Positions 25,305 to 34,364 of a stretch of 49,364 bases of DNA are shown here, piece by piece. The notes beneath the pieces are model-generated. The model ran no database searches. It saw nothing but the letters and a program-made list of their open reading frames with translations, and was not told where the DNA came from. This stretch comes from Lachnospiraceae bacterium. GTDB taxonomy: Bacteria > Bacillota > Clostridia > Lachnospirales > Lachnospiraceae. A program made the translations under genes and the position numbers. Positions within the stretch are counted from its first letter, which is position 1, and each line of letters starts with the position of its first letter. The DNA lies in the NCBI GenBank assembly GCA_017482485.1, contig JAFUMV010000122.1, positions 1-49,364 of the forward strand. Reading direction: 5' to 3'.

Positions 25305-26387
25305 ATGAAAAAATTACGCATTGCGCTGATCGGCCTGGAGCACGTACATACCCAGGGCCTCACCAATGATTTTTTGCGCTACCCCGATCTGGTGGAATTT
25401 GTAGGCATGGCAGATGTGCCGCCCTATACAAAGGAAGAGCTTGAGAAGCATGTGGAAATGCATCATCCCAAAAAGATCGAACTCAAATTGTGGGATGACT
25501 ATAAGGAACTGTTAAAGCAGGACATTGACATCGCGCTGATCTGCACCAGCATCGGAAAGCACGCTGCCATCGTGGAAGAGACGCTGGCGATGGGCATTCA
25601 CACTGTGGTGGAAAAGCCCATGGCACTGAAGATGGAAGATGCCAGAAGAATGTACCGCGCTTATAAAAAGAGTACAGCGCAGCTGATCATCAACTGGCCC
25701 ATCGCATGGTTCCCGGGATTTAGAAAGGTAAAGGAGCTGGCGGACAGCGGCGCAGTGGGGGAAATCCACAGAGTGCAGTACAGAAGTCCTTCCACAAGAG
25801 GACCTTACCCGTTAAATAAGTACACTCCCGAAGAAATGTCTCAGATGTGGTGGTACAAGCATGAAGAGGGGGGCGGCTCCATCGGCGATTATGCCGGATA
25901 CGGCTGCGCGCTGACCGCATGGATCACCGGCAAGAAGGCAAAGCGTGTCAGCGGCTTTTCCAAGAACTTTTTCCTGCCCTTCTCCGATGTGGAAGACTAT
26001 TCCGTATTCACCATCGATTTCGGCGACAGCATCGGCCTGATCGAAGGCTCCTGGTCCACCATGAGCAACGGCCAGATTCCCACCGGTCCTGTGGTTTACG
26101 GCTCCGAGGGCGTGATTGTGGCAGACCGCTTCAATCCTGCGGTGAAGGTGTATAAGACCTATATTCCCTATGTGCCCACTCCCGATCCGGAGGAAGTGTA
26201 TGAGACCACACCGATTGAAGATAACATCGCTTTAAATGTGCTCAACTTCCTGTTAAAGGGCGAGCCTCTGCATGAGATGGTGACACCGGAATTCAACATG
26301 CGCGCGGCGGCGATCATGGATGCGGGCAGACGTTCCTGCGAATCCGGACAGATCGAGAACGCGGAAGAACCGTTTCAGATGCATTGA
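25305..26387 (+). CDS. Gfo/Idh/MocA-family oxidoreductase (Gfo4)
   Basis: This 360-residue protein has an N-terminal IALIGLEHVHTQGL, in which the dinucleotide loop is altered from GxGxxG to GLEHVH, and the catalytic VVEKPMALK. The substrate-domain segment is WWYKHEEGGGSIGDYAGYGC, where the usual D-x-G-x-H is replaced by DYAGYGC. Gfo6 shares these peculiarities (GFAHMH, EKPMAV, WWHQEKYGGGVFLDISCYGC), so the two form a paralogous subfamily with probably the same chemistry on related substrates. GGAGG precedes the start. Confidence 0.9.
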   Translation: MKKLRIALIGLEHVHTQGLTNDFLRYPDLVEFVGMADVPPYTKEELEKHVEMHHPKKIELKLWDDYKELLKQDIDIALICTSIGKHAAIVEETLAMGIHTVVEKPMALKMEDARRMYRAYKKSTAQLIINWPIAWFPGFRKVKELADSGAVGEIHRVQYRSPSTRGPYPLNKYTPEEMSQMWWYKHEEGGGSIGDYAGYGCALTAWITGKKAKRVSGFSKNFFLPFSDVEDYSVFTIDFGDSIGLIEGSWSTMSNGQIPTGPVVYGSEGVIVADRFNPAVKVYKTYIPYVPTPDPEEVYETTPIEDNIALNVLNFLLKGEPLHEMVTPEFNMRAAAIMDAGRRSCESGQIENAEEPFQMH

Positions 26388-26394
26388 AAAAAAG

Positions 26395-26443
26395 GACAGC
26401 GCGGCTGCCGGGCTGCGTCAAAACGCCGACAGGCAGCCGCTGT
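26395..26443 (+). repeat. Hairpin in the Gfo4-Gfo5 spacer
   Basis: CGGCTGCC (26402-26409) pairs with GGCAGCCG (26432-26439), extended by ACAG/CTGT. Only a weak TTT follows, so it is an attenuator or processing signal rather than a strong terminator. Confidence 0.6.
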
Positions 26444-26465
26444 TTAAGAATAGGAGAACATTATC

Positions 26466-27581
26466 ATGAGTAAACTGAGAGTTGCCATCATCGGCACAGG
26501 TATGATTGCCAACAGTGCACATTTTCCTGCATTGAATATTTTAAGAGACGAAGGCCTTGTGGAAGTGGTGGGCGTAGCTGACATCAGAGAAGAGGTGGCA
26601 GCAGAAACCGCAAAGAGACACAACGTGCCCCATTATTATAAAGATCCCCAGCAGATGTTAGACGAGTTAAAGCCTGATTTTGTTGCGGTATGTACTCCCA
26701 ATGTTTACCACAAGGAGTGGACCATCAAGGCATTGAAGGCCGGCGCGCATGTGGCATGTGAAAAGCCTATGGCGCTGACCGTAGCGGATGCGGAGGAAAT
26801 GTGGAAAACTGCCGAGGAATGCGGCAAAATGCTGTTCCCCTGTCAGTGCATGAGATGGAGAAATTACATGCAGCATTCCAAAAAGCTGGTGGAGAGCGGT
26901 GAACTGGGCGATATTTATTTTTCAGACATCGAATTCATCCGGCGAATCGGTATTCCCACCTGGGGCATGTTCCATATGAAAGAACACAACTACGGCGGAC
27001 CTTTCTGCGACCTGGGTGTACATCTGATCGACTCTCTGTTATGGATCGTGGGAGATAAAAAGGTAAAGGCCGTTTCCGGCAGCTGTTATACAAAGATCGC
27101 AAACCAGGGTGAGGACATTCTGCTGAGCATTGCGGAGAGCGGTGCCTACAGCGGCACATTTACCCCACGTCCCTATGATTACAAAGAATTTAATGTGGAA
27201 GATTTCGCAACAGGTTTCATCCGTCTGGAAGACGGCATGAGCGTGAACTTCAAGTTCTCCTGGGCGATCAATCTGCCCACAACCAATCTGGATATGGTGA
27301 TCTGCGGCGACAAGGGCGGCTTATCCGTGAATAAAGAAAAGCTGTACAGGAACATCGGCAGATATCAGGCGGAATGCGACATGAAGTGGTTCGACAACGG
27401 CGCGTATAAGGGCGTGCCCTTCGAACAGCACAGATATATGTACAGAAACATCATGAATACTCTGGCAGGCAAAGAAGAATATCTGATCAAAAAGCATCAG
27501 AACATCGAAGTGACCAAGGTCATCGAGTGCTTCTATAAGTCTGCGGAGCTTGGCAGAGAAGTGAGCGTGAATGAATTATGA
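26466..27581 (+). CDS. Gfo/Idh/MocA-family oxidoreductase (Gfo5)
   Basis: This 371-residue protein has Rossmann motif VAIIGTGMIANSAHFPA, catalytic VACEKPMALT, and substrate-domain motif GGPFCDLGVHLIDSLLW. The RRIGIPTWGMFHMKE segment is shared with Gfo2 of the AraC-2 operon, its paralogue. All canonical dehydrogenase residues are present, so an NAD(P)-dependent sugar or cyclitol dehydrogenase is likely. Its last codon overlaps the ATG of Gfo6 (ATGA), showing translational coupling. Confidence 0.92.
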   Translation: MSKLRVAIIGTGMIANSAHFPALNILRDEGLVEVVGVADIREEVAAETAKRHNVPHYYKDPQQMLDELKPDFVAVCTPNVYHKEWTIKALKAGAHVACEKPMALTVADAEEMWKTAEECGKMLFPCQCMRWRNYMQHSKKLVESGELGDIYFSDIEFIRRIGIPTWGMFHMKEHNYGGPFCDLGVHLIDSLLWIVGDKKVKAVSGSCYTKIANQGEDILLSIAESGAYSGTFTPRPYDYKEFNVEDFATGFIRLEDGMSVNFKFSWAINLPTTNLDMVICGDKGGLSVNKEKLYRNIGRYQAECDMKWFDNGAYKGVPFEQHRYMYRNIMNTLAGKEEYLIKKHQNIEVTKVIECFYKSAELGREVSVNEL

Positions 27582-28678
27582 TGAGAGCGGTTATTATCGG
27601 ATTTGCACATATGCATGTGAATGAAGTTGCGCTGTATCTTTCCGAACAGCCCGATTTCGAACTGGCAGCGGTTGCTGATGTGGATTCCGGTGTGGAAAAG
27701 GTGCCGGACTATCGCTACACCGGTCAGTGGAATTTAAAAAATGTGCGGGAAAATTACTGCAGCAACGTCTATGAAGACTACACAAAGATGCTGGACGAAG
27801 TAAAACCCGACATGGCGTTCATCCTGACCGAAAACTGCATGAAGCCTGCGGTGGTGGAAGCGTGTGCAAAGCGTAGAGTCAACGTCTGCATCGAAAAGCC
27901 CATGGCGGTGAGTCTTTCCGAAGCGAAAAAAATTCAGGAGACGGTAAAAAAATATGGCATCGAGGCGGTGGTGAACTGGCCTGTTGCATGGCGTCCCTAT
28001 CTGCACAAAATGAAAGCGGCCCTGGACAGCAAAGTGGTGGGAGAGCCCATCAAGCTGCGCTATATCAACGGCCATACAGGCCCTTTGGGCAAGGGCGCAA
28101 AGCACCGCGGCGTGACGGAGAATGCGGAGGAAATGTCCGATGAAATCCGGGCAAAAACCTGGTGGCATCAGGAAAAATACGGCGGCGGTGTATTTCTGGA
28201 CATCAGCTGCTATGGCTGCCTGTTTGCCAAATGGCTGATGGGTGACGGAGAAAAGAGCGTACTTTCCTATGGCGCAAATTTAAATACGCCCTTTGGCGAC
28301 ACTGCGGATAACTTTGCGGCCATCATCAAATATGATGACAGGATGTCCGTGATCGAAGGCACCTGGACCACCCCCAGAGCGGTAATTCCTTCCGGCCCCA
28401 TGGTGCTGTGTACAGAAGGTGTGATTATGTGCACCGGCGGCGCGGAAAATGCGCCGGATGTAAAGGCATATGACATTTACGGAAACGAGATTGCACTGCC
28501 TGACTGTAAAGTACAGGATAAGTATAGGAATATGCCCTGGCACTATGCTAACCACGTAAATACGGGAGAGGAAATCCTGGATATTCTGACCCTGGATAAA
28601 AATGTGGAAATCATGGCAATTCTGGATGCGGTTGTGAAAGCTTCCGAAAGCGGAAAAGAGGAAAAAATAAGTGATTAA
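27578..28678 (+). CDS. Gfo/Idh/MocA-family oxidoreductase (Gfo6)
   Basis: This 366-residue protein is a paralogue of Gfo4. It has the unusual nucleotide loop IIGFAHMHVNEVA, catalytic VCIEKPMAVS, then VNWPVAWRP and WWHQEKYGGGVFLDISCYGC in the substrate domain. The gene is overlapped at both ends: 4 bp with Gfo5 and 8 bp with the radical SAM activase. It is therefore the gene most tightly tied to the glycyl radical enzyme, and its product or substrate may be the radical enzyme's partner metabolite. Confidence 0.9.
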   Translation: MMRAVIIGFAHMHVNEVALYLSEQPDFELAAVADVDSGVEKVPDYRYTGQWNLKNVRENYCSNVYEDYTKMLDEVKPDMAFILTENCMKPAVVEACAKRRVNVCIEKPMAVSLSEAKKIQETVKKYGIEAVVNWPVAWRPYLHKMKAALDSKVVGEPIKLRYINGHTGPLGKGAKHRGVTENAEEMSDEIRAKTWWHQEKYGGGVFLDISCYGCLFAKWLMGDGEKSVLSYGANLNTPFGDTADNFAAIIKYDDRMSVIEGTWTTPRAVIPSGPMVLCTEGVIMCTGGAENAPDVKAYDIYGNEIALPDCKVQDKYRNMPWHYANHVNTGEEILDILTLDKNVEIMAILDAVVKASESGKEEKISD

Positions 28679-29438
28679 CGGAATCGTTGCAGATATCCAG
28701 CGCGCGTCCGTGCATGATGGGCCCGGAATCAGAACTACGGTGTTCTTAAAGGGCTGTCCCCTGCATTGTGCATGGTGTCACAACCCGGAATGCATCGATT
28801 TTAGGCCGCAGGTGATGTATTATCCGGAAAAATGCATTGGCTGCGGCCTTTGTGATAAAGGCTGCTTTTCGGGCGCAAGGGTAATCTGCGGAAAAGAAAT
28901 GAGCGTGCAGGATGTCTTAAAAGAAGTGCTTCTCGACAGAGATTATTACGGCACGGAAGGGGGCATCACGATCTCCGGCGGCGAACCCTTGGCCCAGCGA
29001 CAGTTTGTAAATGCTCTGATCGATGCCTGTAAAAAAGAGAACATTCGCTGCGCGATGGAAACTTCCCTGATTTTTTATGACGAAGAGACTTTTAAAAAGC
29101 TGGATCTTGTCATGGCGGACTTAAAAATCTGGGATAACGAACTTCATAAAAAGTATACAGGTGTGGAAAATGTAAAAATCAAAGAACATTTCCGGCGCTT
29201 AAACGGATTGGGAATACCGATTATCGCCAGAACGCCTGTCATTTCGGAAATTGATCAGCAGATTGCTCAAATTTCAAAATTTTTATCAGAACTTGAAAAT
29301 GTGAAAAAATATGAGCTTCTCCCGTATCACCCGCTGGGGGAATCCAAAAGGGAAGCTTTGGGAATGACTGCAGAAAATTTTACAATTCCTTCTGCAGAAT
29401 ATATGAAGGAGCTTGAAAAGTATGTATTCGTACGCTGA
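28671..29438 (+). CDS. Glycyl radical enzyme activating enzyme (radical SAM)
   Basis: This 255-residue protein has the activase N-terminus VHDGPGIRTTVFLKGCP and the radical SAM cluster motif Cys29-x3-Cys33-x2-Cys36, then ITISGGEPL, which contacts S-adenosylmethionine. A ferredoxin-like insert has four cysteines (55, 58, 61, 65), enough for one extra cluster; many non-PFL activases have eight for two. It should abstract hydrogen from the glycine of the enzyme encoded immediately downstream. The start is GTG inside the 3' end of Gfo6; the 3' end overlaps the start of the next gene by 17 bp. Confidence 0.93.
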   Translation: MINGIVADIQRASVHDGPGIRTTVFLKGCPLHCAWCHNPECIDFRPQVMYYPEKCIGCGLCDKGCFSGARVICGKEMSVQDVLKEVLLDRDYYGTEGGITISGGEPLAQRQFVNALIDACKKENIRCAMETSLIFYDEETFKKLDLVMADLKIWDNELHKKYTGVENVKIKEHFRRLNGLGIPIIARTPVISEIDQQIAQISKFLSELENVKKYELLPYHPLGESKREALGMTAENFTIPSAEYMKELEKYVFVR

Positions 29439-31650
29439 AAGATTAAAGGCGATGCGCGACACAAAGATACGTCATACGCTTGAAAAAAGAAAACAAAATG
29501 GCTATACTGATCTTGATGATTTCGGAACAGTGCCTATTTCGGAAGGATATTGTGTGACGCCCTGGTATAACAGCACAAACGGCAGCTTTTACGGCTATGA
29601 CGGCATGTGCGAGAATTTCTGCAGGGTCATCGATGCACATGAGCCATATATTGATCCCAACGAAATGCTGTGCGGACGCTGGCGTGACATGCTGGTGAAC
29701 TACCGCGGAGATCTTCACTATATGCCTGACTGGCTGAAAAACAATTTAAAAAACCTGGAATTCATCAAAAACGGCGCCACAAATCAGTGGAGCAAGCGCT
29801 GGGATGAGCAGCGTTTCCCGTACGATCATTTAAAACCTCTCCAGGCGAAGTATAACATCACCACGGGCATTGACGGCGATGCCCATTTTGCCTGTGACTA
29901 TCGCATCGGTTTTGAACTGGGATTTGGCGGATTTTTAGAGAAAATCGAAAAATACCGGGCCATCAATCCGGATAAGCAAGCATTTTATGATGCGGAAGAG
30001 CGCTGCGTGAAGGCGATCATCGCTTTTATTCAGAGACATATCGACAGGCTTTCTGTCATGATCGAAGAAGAGTCGGATGAGCTGGTGAAAGATAACCTGA
30101 TCACCATGAAACGGACCTGTGAAAATGTCCGCTTAAATCCGCCCGCAACCTTTCGGGAAGCCTGTCAGTGGACTGCATTTTTCAACTGCGCCTCCCGCAT
30201 TTACACCAGAGACGGTGCAGGATTCCAGCTGGACGGCCTTTTGTATCCCTACTATATAAAAGATGTTGCGGACGGCATTCTGGATGATGAAACCGCGAAG
30301 TTTCTGATTGCCAACCTGCTTTTGATCGACCCCCATTATTATCAGATTTCCGGTGTGAATGAAAACGATGAGGATATGACGAATCCTCTTTCCTGGCTGA
30401 TTTTGGAGGCGGCGGATTCCATCAATATCGCCTGCAATCTGACCGTGCGGGTTCATGAAAACTGCGACAGGCAGTTTCAGAAAAAAGCGGTTTATTATCT
30501 GCTGAAAAATAAAAACGGCTGGCCCCGCTTTGCCAACGATAAGGCCCTGGCAGAAGGCTATATGAGAAACGGTATTGACAAAAAGACCGCAAGAGAGCGC
30601 ATTGCCGTAGGCTGCAACTGGATGTGCGTGCCCGGCAGGGAATATCCCATGAATGATCTGGTCAAGGTCAATGTGGCCAAGGTGCTGGAGGAGGCCCTAA
30701 AGGACCTTCGCACAGAGATGGACGCGGGAAGTGCCTGCTCCACAGAGCGTCTTTTTGAGCTTTATGAGAAGCATTTGAAATGCGCGGTGGCAGTGACTGC
30801 AGAAGGTATCAATCTGCATCTGGATCATGCCTGGGAAGTGACGCCGGAACTGATCATGAACCTGATGATGAAAAATACGCTGGAACGGGGCGAAGACATC
30901 ACCCAGTGTGCTGAGCTTTATACGGTGGGCATTGACGGCGCCGGTCTTGCCGTTGTGGCCGATTCCTTCGGCGCCCTGGAAGCGAGAGTGGAACAGGAAA
31001 AGCTGCTGACCTGGGAAGAAATGTTTGCAGCGCTGGACAATGATTTTGCAGATGAGCGCACGCGTCTGATGATGAACATCGCTCCCAGATACTGTCAGGG
31101 CGGCACCGTTTCCGATGCCTGGGCAAAGCGCATGACCGACAGCTGGGTGAAAATCGTAAAATCCCAGCCCATGCCCAAAGGCAGACAGCTGATTCCCGGC
31201 TGGTTTTCCTGGTCCCGTACCATTGAATACGGCTCCAGGGTGGGTGCGACCCCCAACGGAAGAAGGGCGGGAGAACCGATTTCCCATGGCGCAAATCCGA
31301 ACCCCCATTTTCGGGCGGACGGTGCGCCTACCGCCCAGGCAAACGGCATTGCCTCCGTACAGTGCGGCTATGGCAATACGGCTCCTTTGCAGCTGGAGTT
31401 TGACCCGAAGCTGGCGGCGGATGAAAAGGGCGCAGAGATTGTGCTGAATCTGATTGAGTCCCACTTTAAACAGGGAGGAACGCTGATCAATATCAACGTG
31501 CTGGATGGAGAAAAGCTGTTGGCGGCCAATGAAAATCCTGATCTTTATCCGGATCTGGTGGTTCGGGTGACCGGATTTACCGCATATTTTGCCAGCCTTT
31601 CCCCGAAATTCAGGCAGCTGGTTGTAGACCGCTTTTTACAGGGAATTTAA
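29422..31650 (+). CDS. Glycyl radical enzyme of unassigned function (PFL-like superfamily)
   Basis: This 742-residue protein has an N-terminal PFL-type domain and a C-terminal glycyl radical domain. The radical glycine is Gly718 in RVTGFTAYFASLS, with Phe in place of the usual Tyr of RVxGY. The catalytic thiyl cysteine aligns with Cys398 in AVGCNWMCVPGREYPMND. Where dehydratases such as those for glycerol, propanediol, hydroxyproline and choline have G-C-x-E, this protein has G-C-N-W, so the general-base glutamate is missing; a second cysteine, Cys402, lies close by. The ATG at 29422 has AAGGAG at a good distance; the TTG at 29413 does not. The reaction is unknown; context suggests a sugar-derived or cyclitol-derived substrate. 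Confidence 0.93.
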   Translation: MYSYAERLKAMRDTKIRHTLEKRKQNGYTDLDDFGTVPISEGYCVTPWYNSTNGSFYGYDGMCENFCRVIDAHEPYIDPNEMLCGRWRDMLVNYRGDLHYMPDWLKNNLKNLEFIKNGATNQWSKRWDEQRFPYDHLKPLQAKYNITTGIDGDAHFACDYRIGFELGFGGFLEKIEKYRAINPDKQAFYDAEERCVKAIIAFIQRHIDRLSVMIEEESDELVKDNLITMKRTCENVRLNPPATFREACQWTAFFNCASRIYTRDGAGFQLDGLLYPYYIKDVADGILDDETAKFLIANLLLIDPHYYQISGVNENDEDMTNPLSWLILEAADSINIACNLTVRVHENCDRQFQKKAVYYLLKNKNGWPRFANDKALAEGYMRNGIDKKTARERIAVGCNWMCVPGREYPMNDLVKVNVAKVLEEALKDLRTEMDAGSACSTERLFELYEKHLKCAVAVTAEGINLHLDHAWEVTPELIMNLMMKNTLERGEDITQCAELYTVGIDGAGLAVVADSFGALEARVEQEKLLTWEEMFAALDNDFADERTRLMMNIAPRYCQGGTVSDAWAKRMTDSWVKIVKSQPMPKGRQLIPGWFSWSRTIEYGSRVGATPNGRRAGEPISHGANPNPHFRADGAPTAQANGIASVQCGYGNTAPLQLEFDPKLAADEKGAEIVLNLIESHFKQGGTLININVLDGEKLLAANENPDLYPDLVVRVTGFTAYFASLSPKFRQLVVDRFLQGI

Positions 31651-31667
31651 GCAGACAGGAGAGGCAT

Positions 31668-32759
31668 ATGAAAAAGATATGGAAAGTGGCGGTGATCGGC
31701 TGCGGCAGTTTTGCAAATGCCCAGTATCTTCCCAATATCCGCAAGGAGGCCAATGCCGAGCTTGTGGCAGCGGTGGATATTGTGATTGAGCGGGCGCAGA
31801 AAGCCTGCGAAAAATATGATATTCCTGCGTACTTTGGCAGCGTGGAAGAGCTGATTGCAAACTGTGATTTTGAGATTGCCATCGATGCAGCGTCCATTCA
31901 GGCACATCATGAAATCAATATGGCTGTTTTAAAGGCCGGAAAGCATCTGATTTCCCAAAAGCCTGCGGCACCCACTGTGGAGCTTTTGACGGAGCAGATC
32001 GAACTAGCAAAAAAGAAAAACGTAAAGTTTGTCTGTGTACCGATTCATCCCATGAGATATGATTTAAATACCGCAAAACAGTGGATTGCGGACGGAGTGA
32101 TCGGCAACGCATATTATTTAAAGACCGTTTATACCCATGGCGGTCCGGAGTATTTTCAATATCGGGATGCAGATCCGTCCTGGTTTTATGAACCGGGGGC
32201 GGGAGCGCTGGTGGACATGGGCGTGCACGCTCTGCAGGTGGCCACAACGATTTTCGGCCCCGCGAAGAAAGTGTCATGCACTGCAAAGGTGACAACACCG
32301 ATGCGCATGGTACGTTCCGGCGCCTATGACGGCAAGCTGATCCGGACAGATCAGATTCCGGATCAGTATGTCATCACACTGGATTTCGGCGGTGAGAAAA
32401 TGGCTCTGATCGATACCGGATTTTCGGAAAAAGCAAAAAATTCCCCCTATCTGGAAATTTTCGGTGAGAAGGGAACCATTTCTTTTACAGAGTTTTATTT
32501 GAATAATCCCATGCCTGATTTATATATCGATTATCCCGAAAAGGGAATCCGGGGCTGGATGAAACCGATGGAAGGGGCAAAACCCTGCAAAAAAATACAT
32601 AGTCAGTGCTGTTGTTTAAAAGATATCGTGGATGCGATTGAAAATGATGCGAAGCCTGTTTTGTCGCCGGAGCATGCCCGGCATGTGCTGGAAATCATGT
32701 GTAAGATTCCACAGGCAATTACAGAAGGAAGAACTGTGGAACTGGAAACCACATTCTGA
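31668..32759 (+). CDS. Gfo/Idh/MocA-family oxidoreductase (Gfo7)
   Basis: This 363-residue protein is a close paralogue of Gfo3, with the same unusual LISQKPAAPT in place of EKP, the same IQAHHEINMA segment, GAGALVDMGVHALQV, and the CCC run (HSQCCCLKDIV). It begins 17 bp after the glycyl radical enzyme with GGAGAGG. The high similarity suggests a recent duplication with the activase/radical gene pair lying between the copies. A role before or after the radical step is likely. Confidence 0.92.
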   Translation: MKKIWKVAVIGCGSFANAQYLPNIRKEANAELVAAVDIVIERAQKACEKYDIPAYFGSVEELIANCDFEIAIDAASIQAHHEINMAVLKAGKHLISQKPAAPTVELLTEQIELAKKKNVKFVCVPIHPMRYDLNTAKQWIADGVIGNAYYLKTVYTHGGPEYFQYRDADPSWFYEPGAGALVDMGVHALQVATTIFGPAKKVSCTAKVTTPMRMVRSGAYDGKLIRTDQIPDQYVITLDFGGEKMALIDTGFSEKAKNSPYLEIFGEKGTISFTEFYLNNPMPDLYIDYPEKGIRGWMKPMEGAKPCKKIHSQCCCLKDIVDAIENDAKPVLSPEHARHVLEIMCKIPQAITEGRTVELETTF

Positions 32760-32800
32760 AAAAAACATTGCGCAGAAGGGTCTGGCCGGTGACTGGCAGG

Positions 32801-32817
32801 GCAAAGCAGAGCTTTGC
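32801..32817 (+). repeat. Short hairpin in the Gfo7-Gfo8 spacer
   Basis: GCAAAGC and GCTTTGC form a 7-bp stem around AGA. There is no U tract beyond TT. It is one of several hairpins in the longer spacers of this operon. Confidence 0.5.
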
Positions 32818-32847
32818 TTTGGGCAGCATTGATAAAGGAGAATGGAC

Positions 32848-33897
32848 ATGAAGAAAAAAATAGCAGTGATCGGATACGGCGGACAGGGCGGCTGGCACTG
32901 TAAGCAGATTTTAAAAAGTGATGTAGCAGAACTTGCCGGAATTTATGATATTAACCCGGCACGCGGTCAGCTTGCAAAAGAGGACAACATTCATGTATAT
33001 GAGAGCGCTGACGCGCTTTTGAAAGATACCGATATCGATGCGGTAGTGGTTGCAACCCCCAATGACAGCCACAAAGAACTGGTGATCCGGGCGCTCAATG
33101 CCGGCAAAAATGTAATCTGTGAAAAACCGGTAGAGGTATCTGTGGAGGCTTTTGATGAAATGTGTGCAGCCGCAGAGCGTGCAGGAAAGCTGTTCACCGT
33201 CCATCAGAACAGAAGATGGGACGTGGATTTCCTTGCAATGAAGCAGATCATCGGAAGCGGGCAGATCGGTGATGTGATAAGAATCGAATCCAGAATTCAC
33301 GGTTCCAGAGGAATTCCCAGCGACTGGAGAGGAACAAAGGCTCAGGGCGGCGGCATGATTCTGGACTGGGGCGTGCATCTGATTGACCAGGTTCTGCAGC
33401 TTTTTGAGAAGGACAAAATTCAGAAAGTTTATTGCAATACCACCAATATTACCAACAAAGAGGTGGATGACGGTTTCAGACTGAATCTGTATTTTGAGAA
33501 TGGAAAAACGGCATATATTGAAGTCGGAACCTATAATTTCCTGGCGATGCCCAGATTCTATCTGCAGTGTGAAAACGGAAGTGCTCTGATCAGCGACTGG
33601 ACGAAAAAAGCCCATGTGGCAAAATTAAAAGCCTGGAATGAAAAGGATGTGCTGCCCGTGCAGACCGCAGCAGGTATCACAAAGACCATGGCACCCAGAG
33701 ATGAGGTGACCCTGGATGAATATGATATCGAAAGACCGTTAAGTGATGTACATGATTTTTATCGGAATTTCTGCGCAGCGCTGGACGGAAAAGAAGAAAT
33801 GCTGATCACGCATAAGCAGGTGAGAAGAGTCCTTCGGGTGATGGAGCTGGCTTTTGAATCATCAGAACAGGGACAGGCAGTTGACTGTAATGTGTAA
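32848..33897 (+). CDS. Gfo/Idh/MocA-family oxidoreductase (Gfo8)
   Basis: This 349-residue protein has Rossmann motif IAVIGYGGQGGWH, catalytic VICEKPVEVS, and substrate-domain motif GGGMILDWGVHLIDQ. It has no close paralogue in the window. The second ATG (32848) is used because AAGGAG lies 7 nt upstream; the one at 32842 is too close. All canonical residues are present, so it should be an active NAD(P)-dependent carbohydrate dehydrogenase. It is followed after 19 bp by the cupin gene. Confidence 0.9.
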   Translation: MKKKIAVIGYGGQGGWHCKQILKSDVAELAGIYDINPARGQLAKEDNIHVYESADALLKDTDIDAVVVATPNDSHKELVIRALNAGKNVICEKPVEVSVEAFDEMCAAAERAGKLFTVHQNRRWDVDFLAMKQIIGSGQIGDVIRIESRIHGSRGIPSDWRGTKAQGGGMILDWGVHLIDQVLQLFEKDKIQKVYCNTTNITNKEVDDGFRLNLYFENGKTAYIEVGTYNFLAMPRFYLQCENGSALISDWTKKAHVAKLKAWNEKDVLPVQTAAGITKTMAPRDEVTLDEYDIERPLSDVHDFYRNFCAALDGKEEMLITHKQVRRVLRVMELAFESSEQGQAVDCNV

Positions 33898-33916
33898 ATA
33901 ATGGAGGAAGGACAAT

Positions 33917-34342
33917 ATGACGGACCAATCTGCAGATCAAAAGGCCGCTTGTATGAATGCGGATATGACAGGATACGCGGAAAACGAACTGGAAATATAC
34001 AGCTACGAAGGCGACGGTTATAAGCCGATGATTTCCTTTGGTGACTGGAGGGTGGCATTTTTAAGACATGCGGATCGTTTTGATAAGAATCGTGTGGAAA
34101 AAATGGAACGCCATATGTTGACCGATGAAGTGTTTGTACTTCTTTTTGGAGAAGCATTCCTGATTTTGGGAGAAGATGAAAAAGTAGTACGCATGAAGAA
34201 AAATATGCTTTATAATGTAAAAAAAGCGGTTTGGCATGCTGTTTGTGTCAGTGAAGATGCGCAGGTTCTGATTGTGGAAAATGATAATACCGGTGCTCAG
34301 AACACCGAATACAGAAAATTGCGCAGTAAAGTCAGTGCGTGA
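33917..34342 (+). CDS. Small cupin-like protein
   Basis: This 141-residue protein has a single cupin-like beta-barrel: RHMLTDEVFVLLFGEAFLIL resembles cupin motif 1 (histidine followed by glutamate), and KKAVWHAVCVSEDAQVLIVE resembles motif 2 with one histidine. Such proteins bind a metal and act as isomerases, epimerases or lactone-processing enzymes. Its place between Gfo8 and an FAD oxidoreductase supports an auxiliary isomerase role. It could also be a non-catalytic binding protein. GGAGGAAGG lies upstream. Confidence 0.7.
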   Translation: MTDQSADQKAACMNADMTGYAENELEIYSYEGDGYKPMISFGDWRVAFLRHADRFDKNRVEKMERHMLTDEVFVLLFGEAFLILGEDEKVVRMKKNMLYNVKKAVWHAVCVSEDAQVLIVENDNTGAQNTEYRKLRSKVSA

Positions 34343-34364
34343 TAGAATTGCGGAGGTAGAGAAA

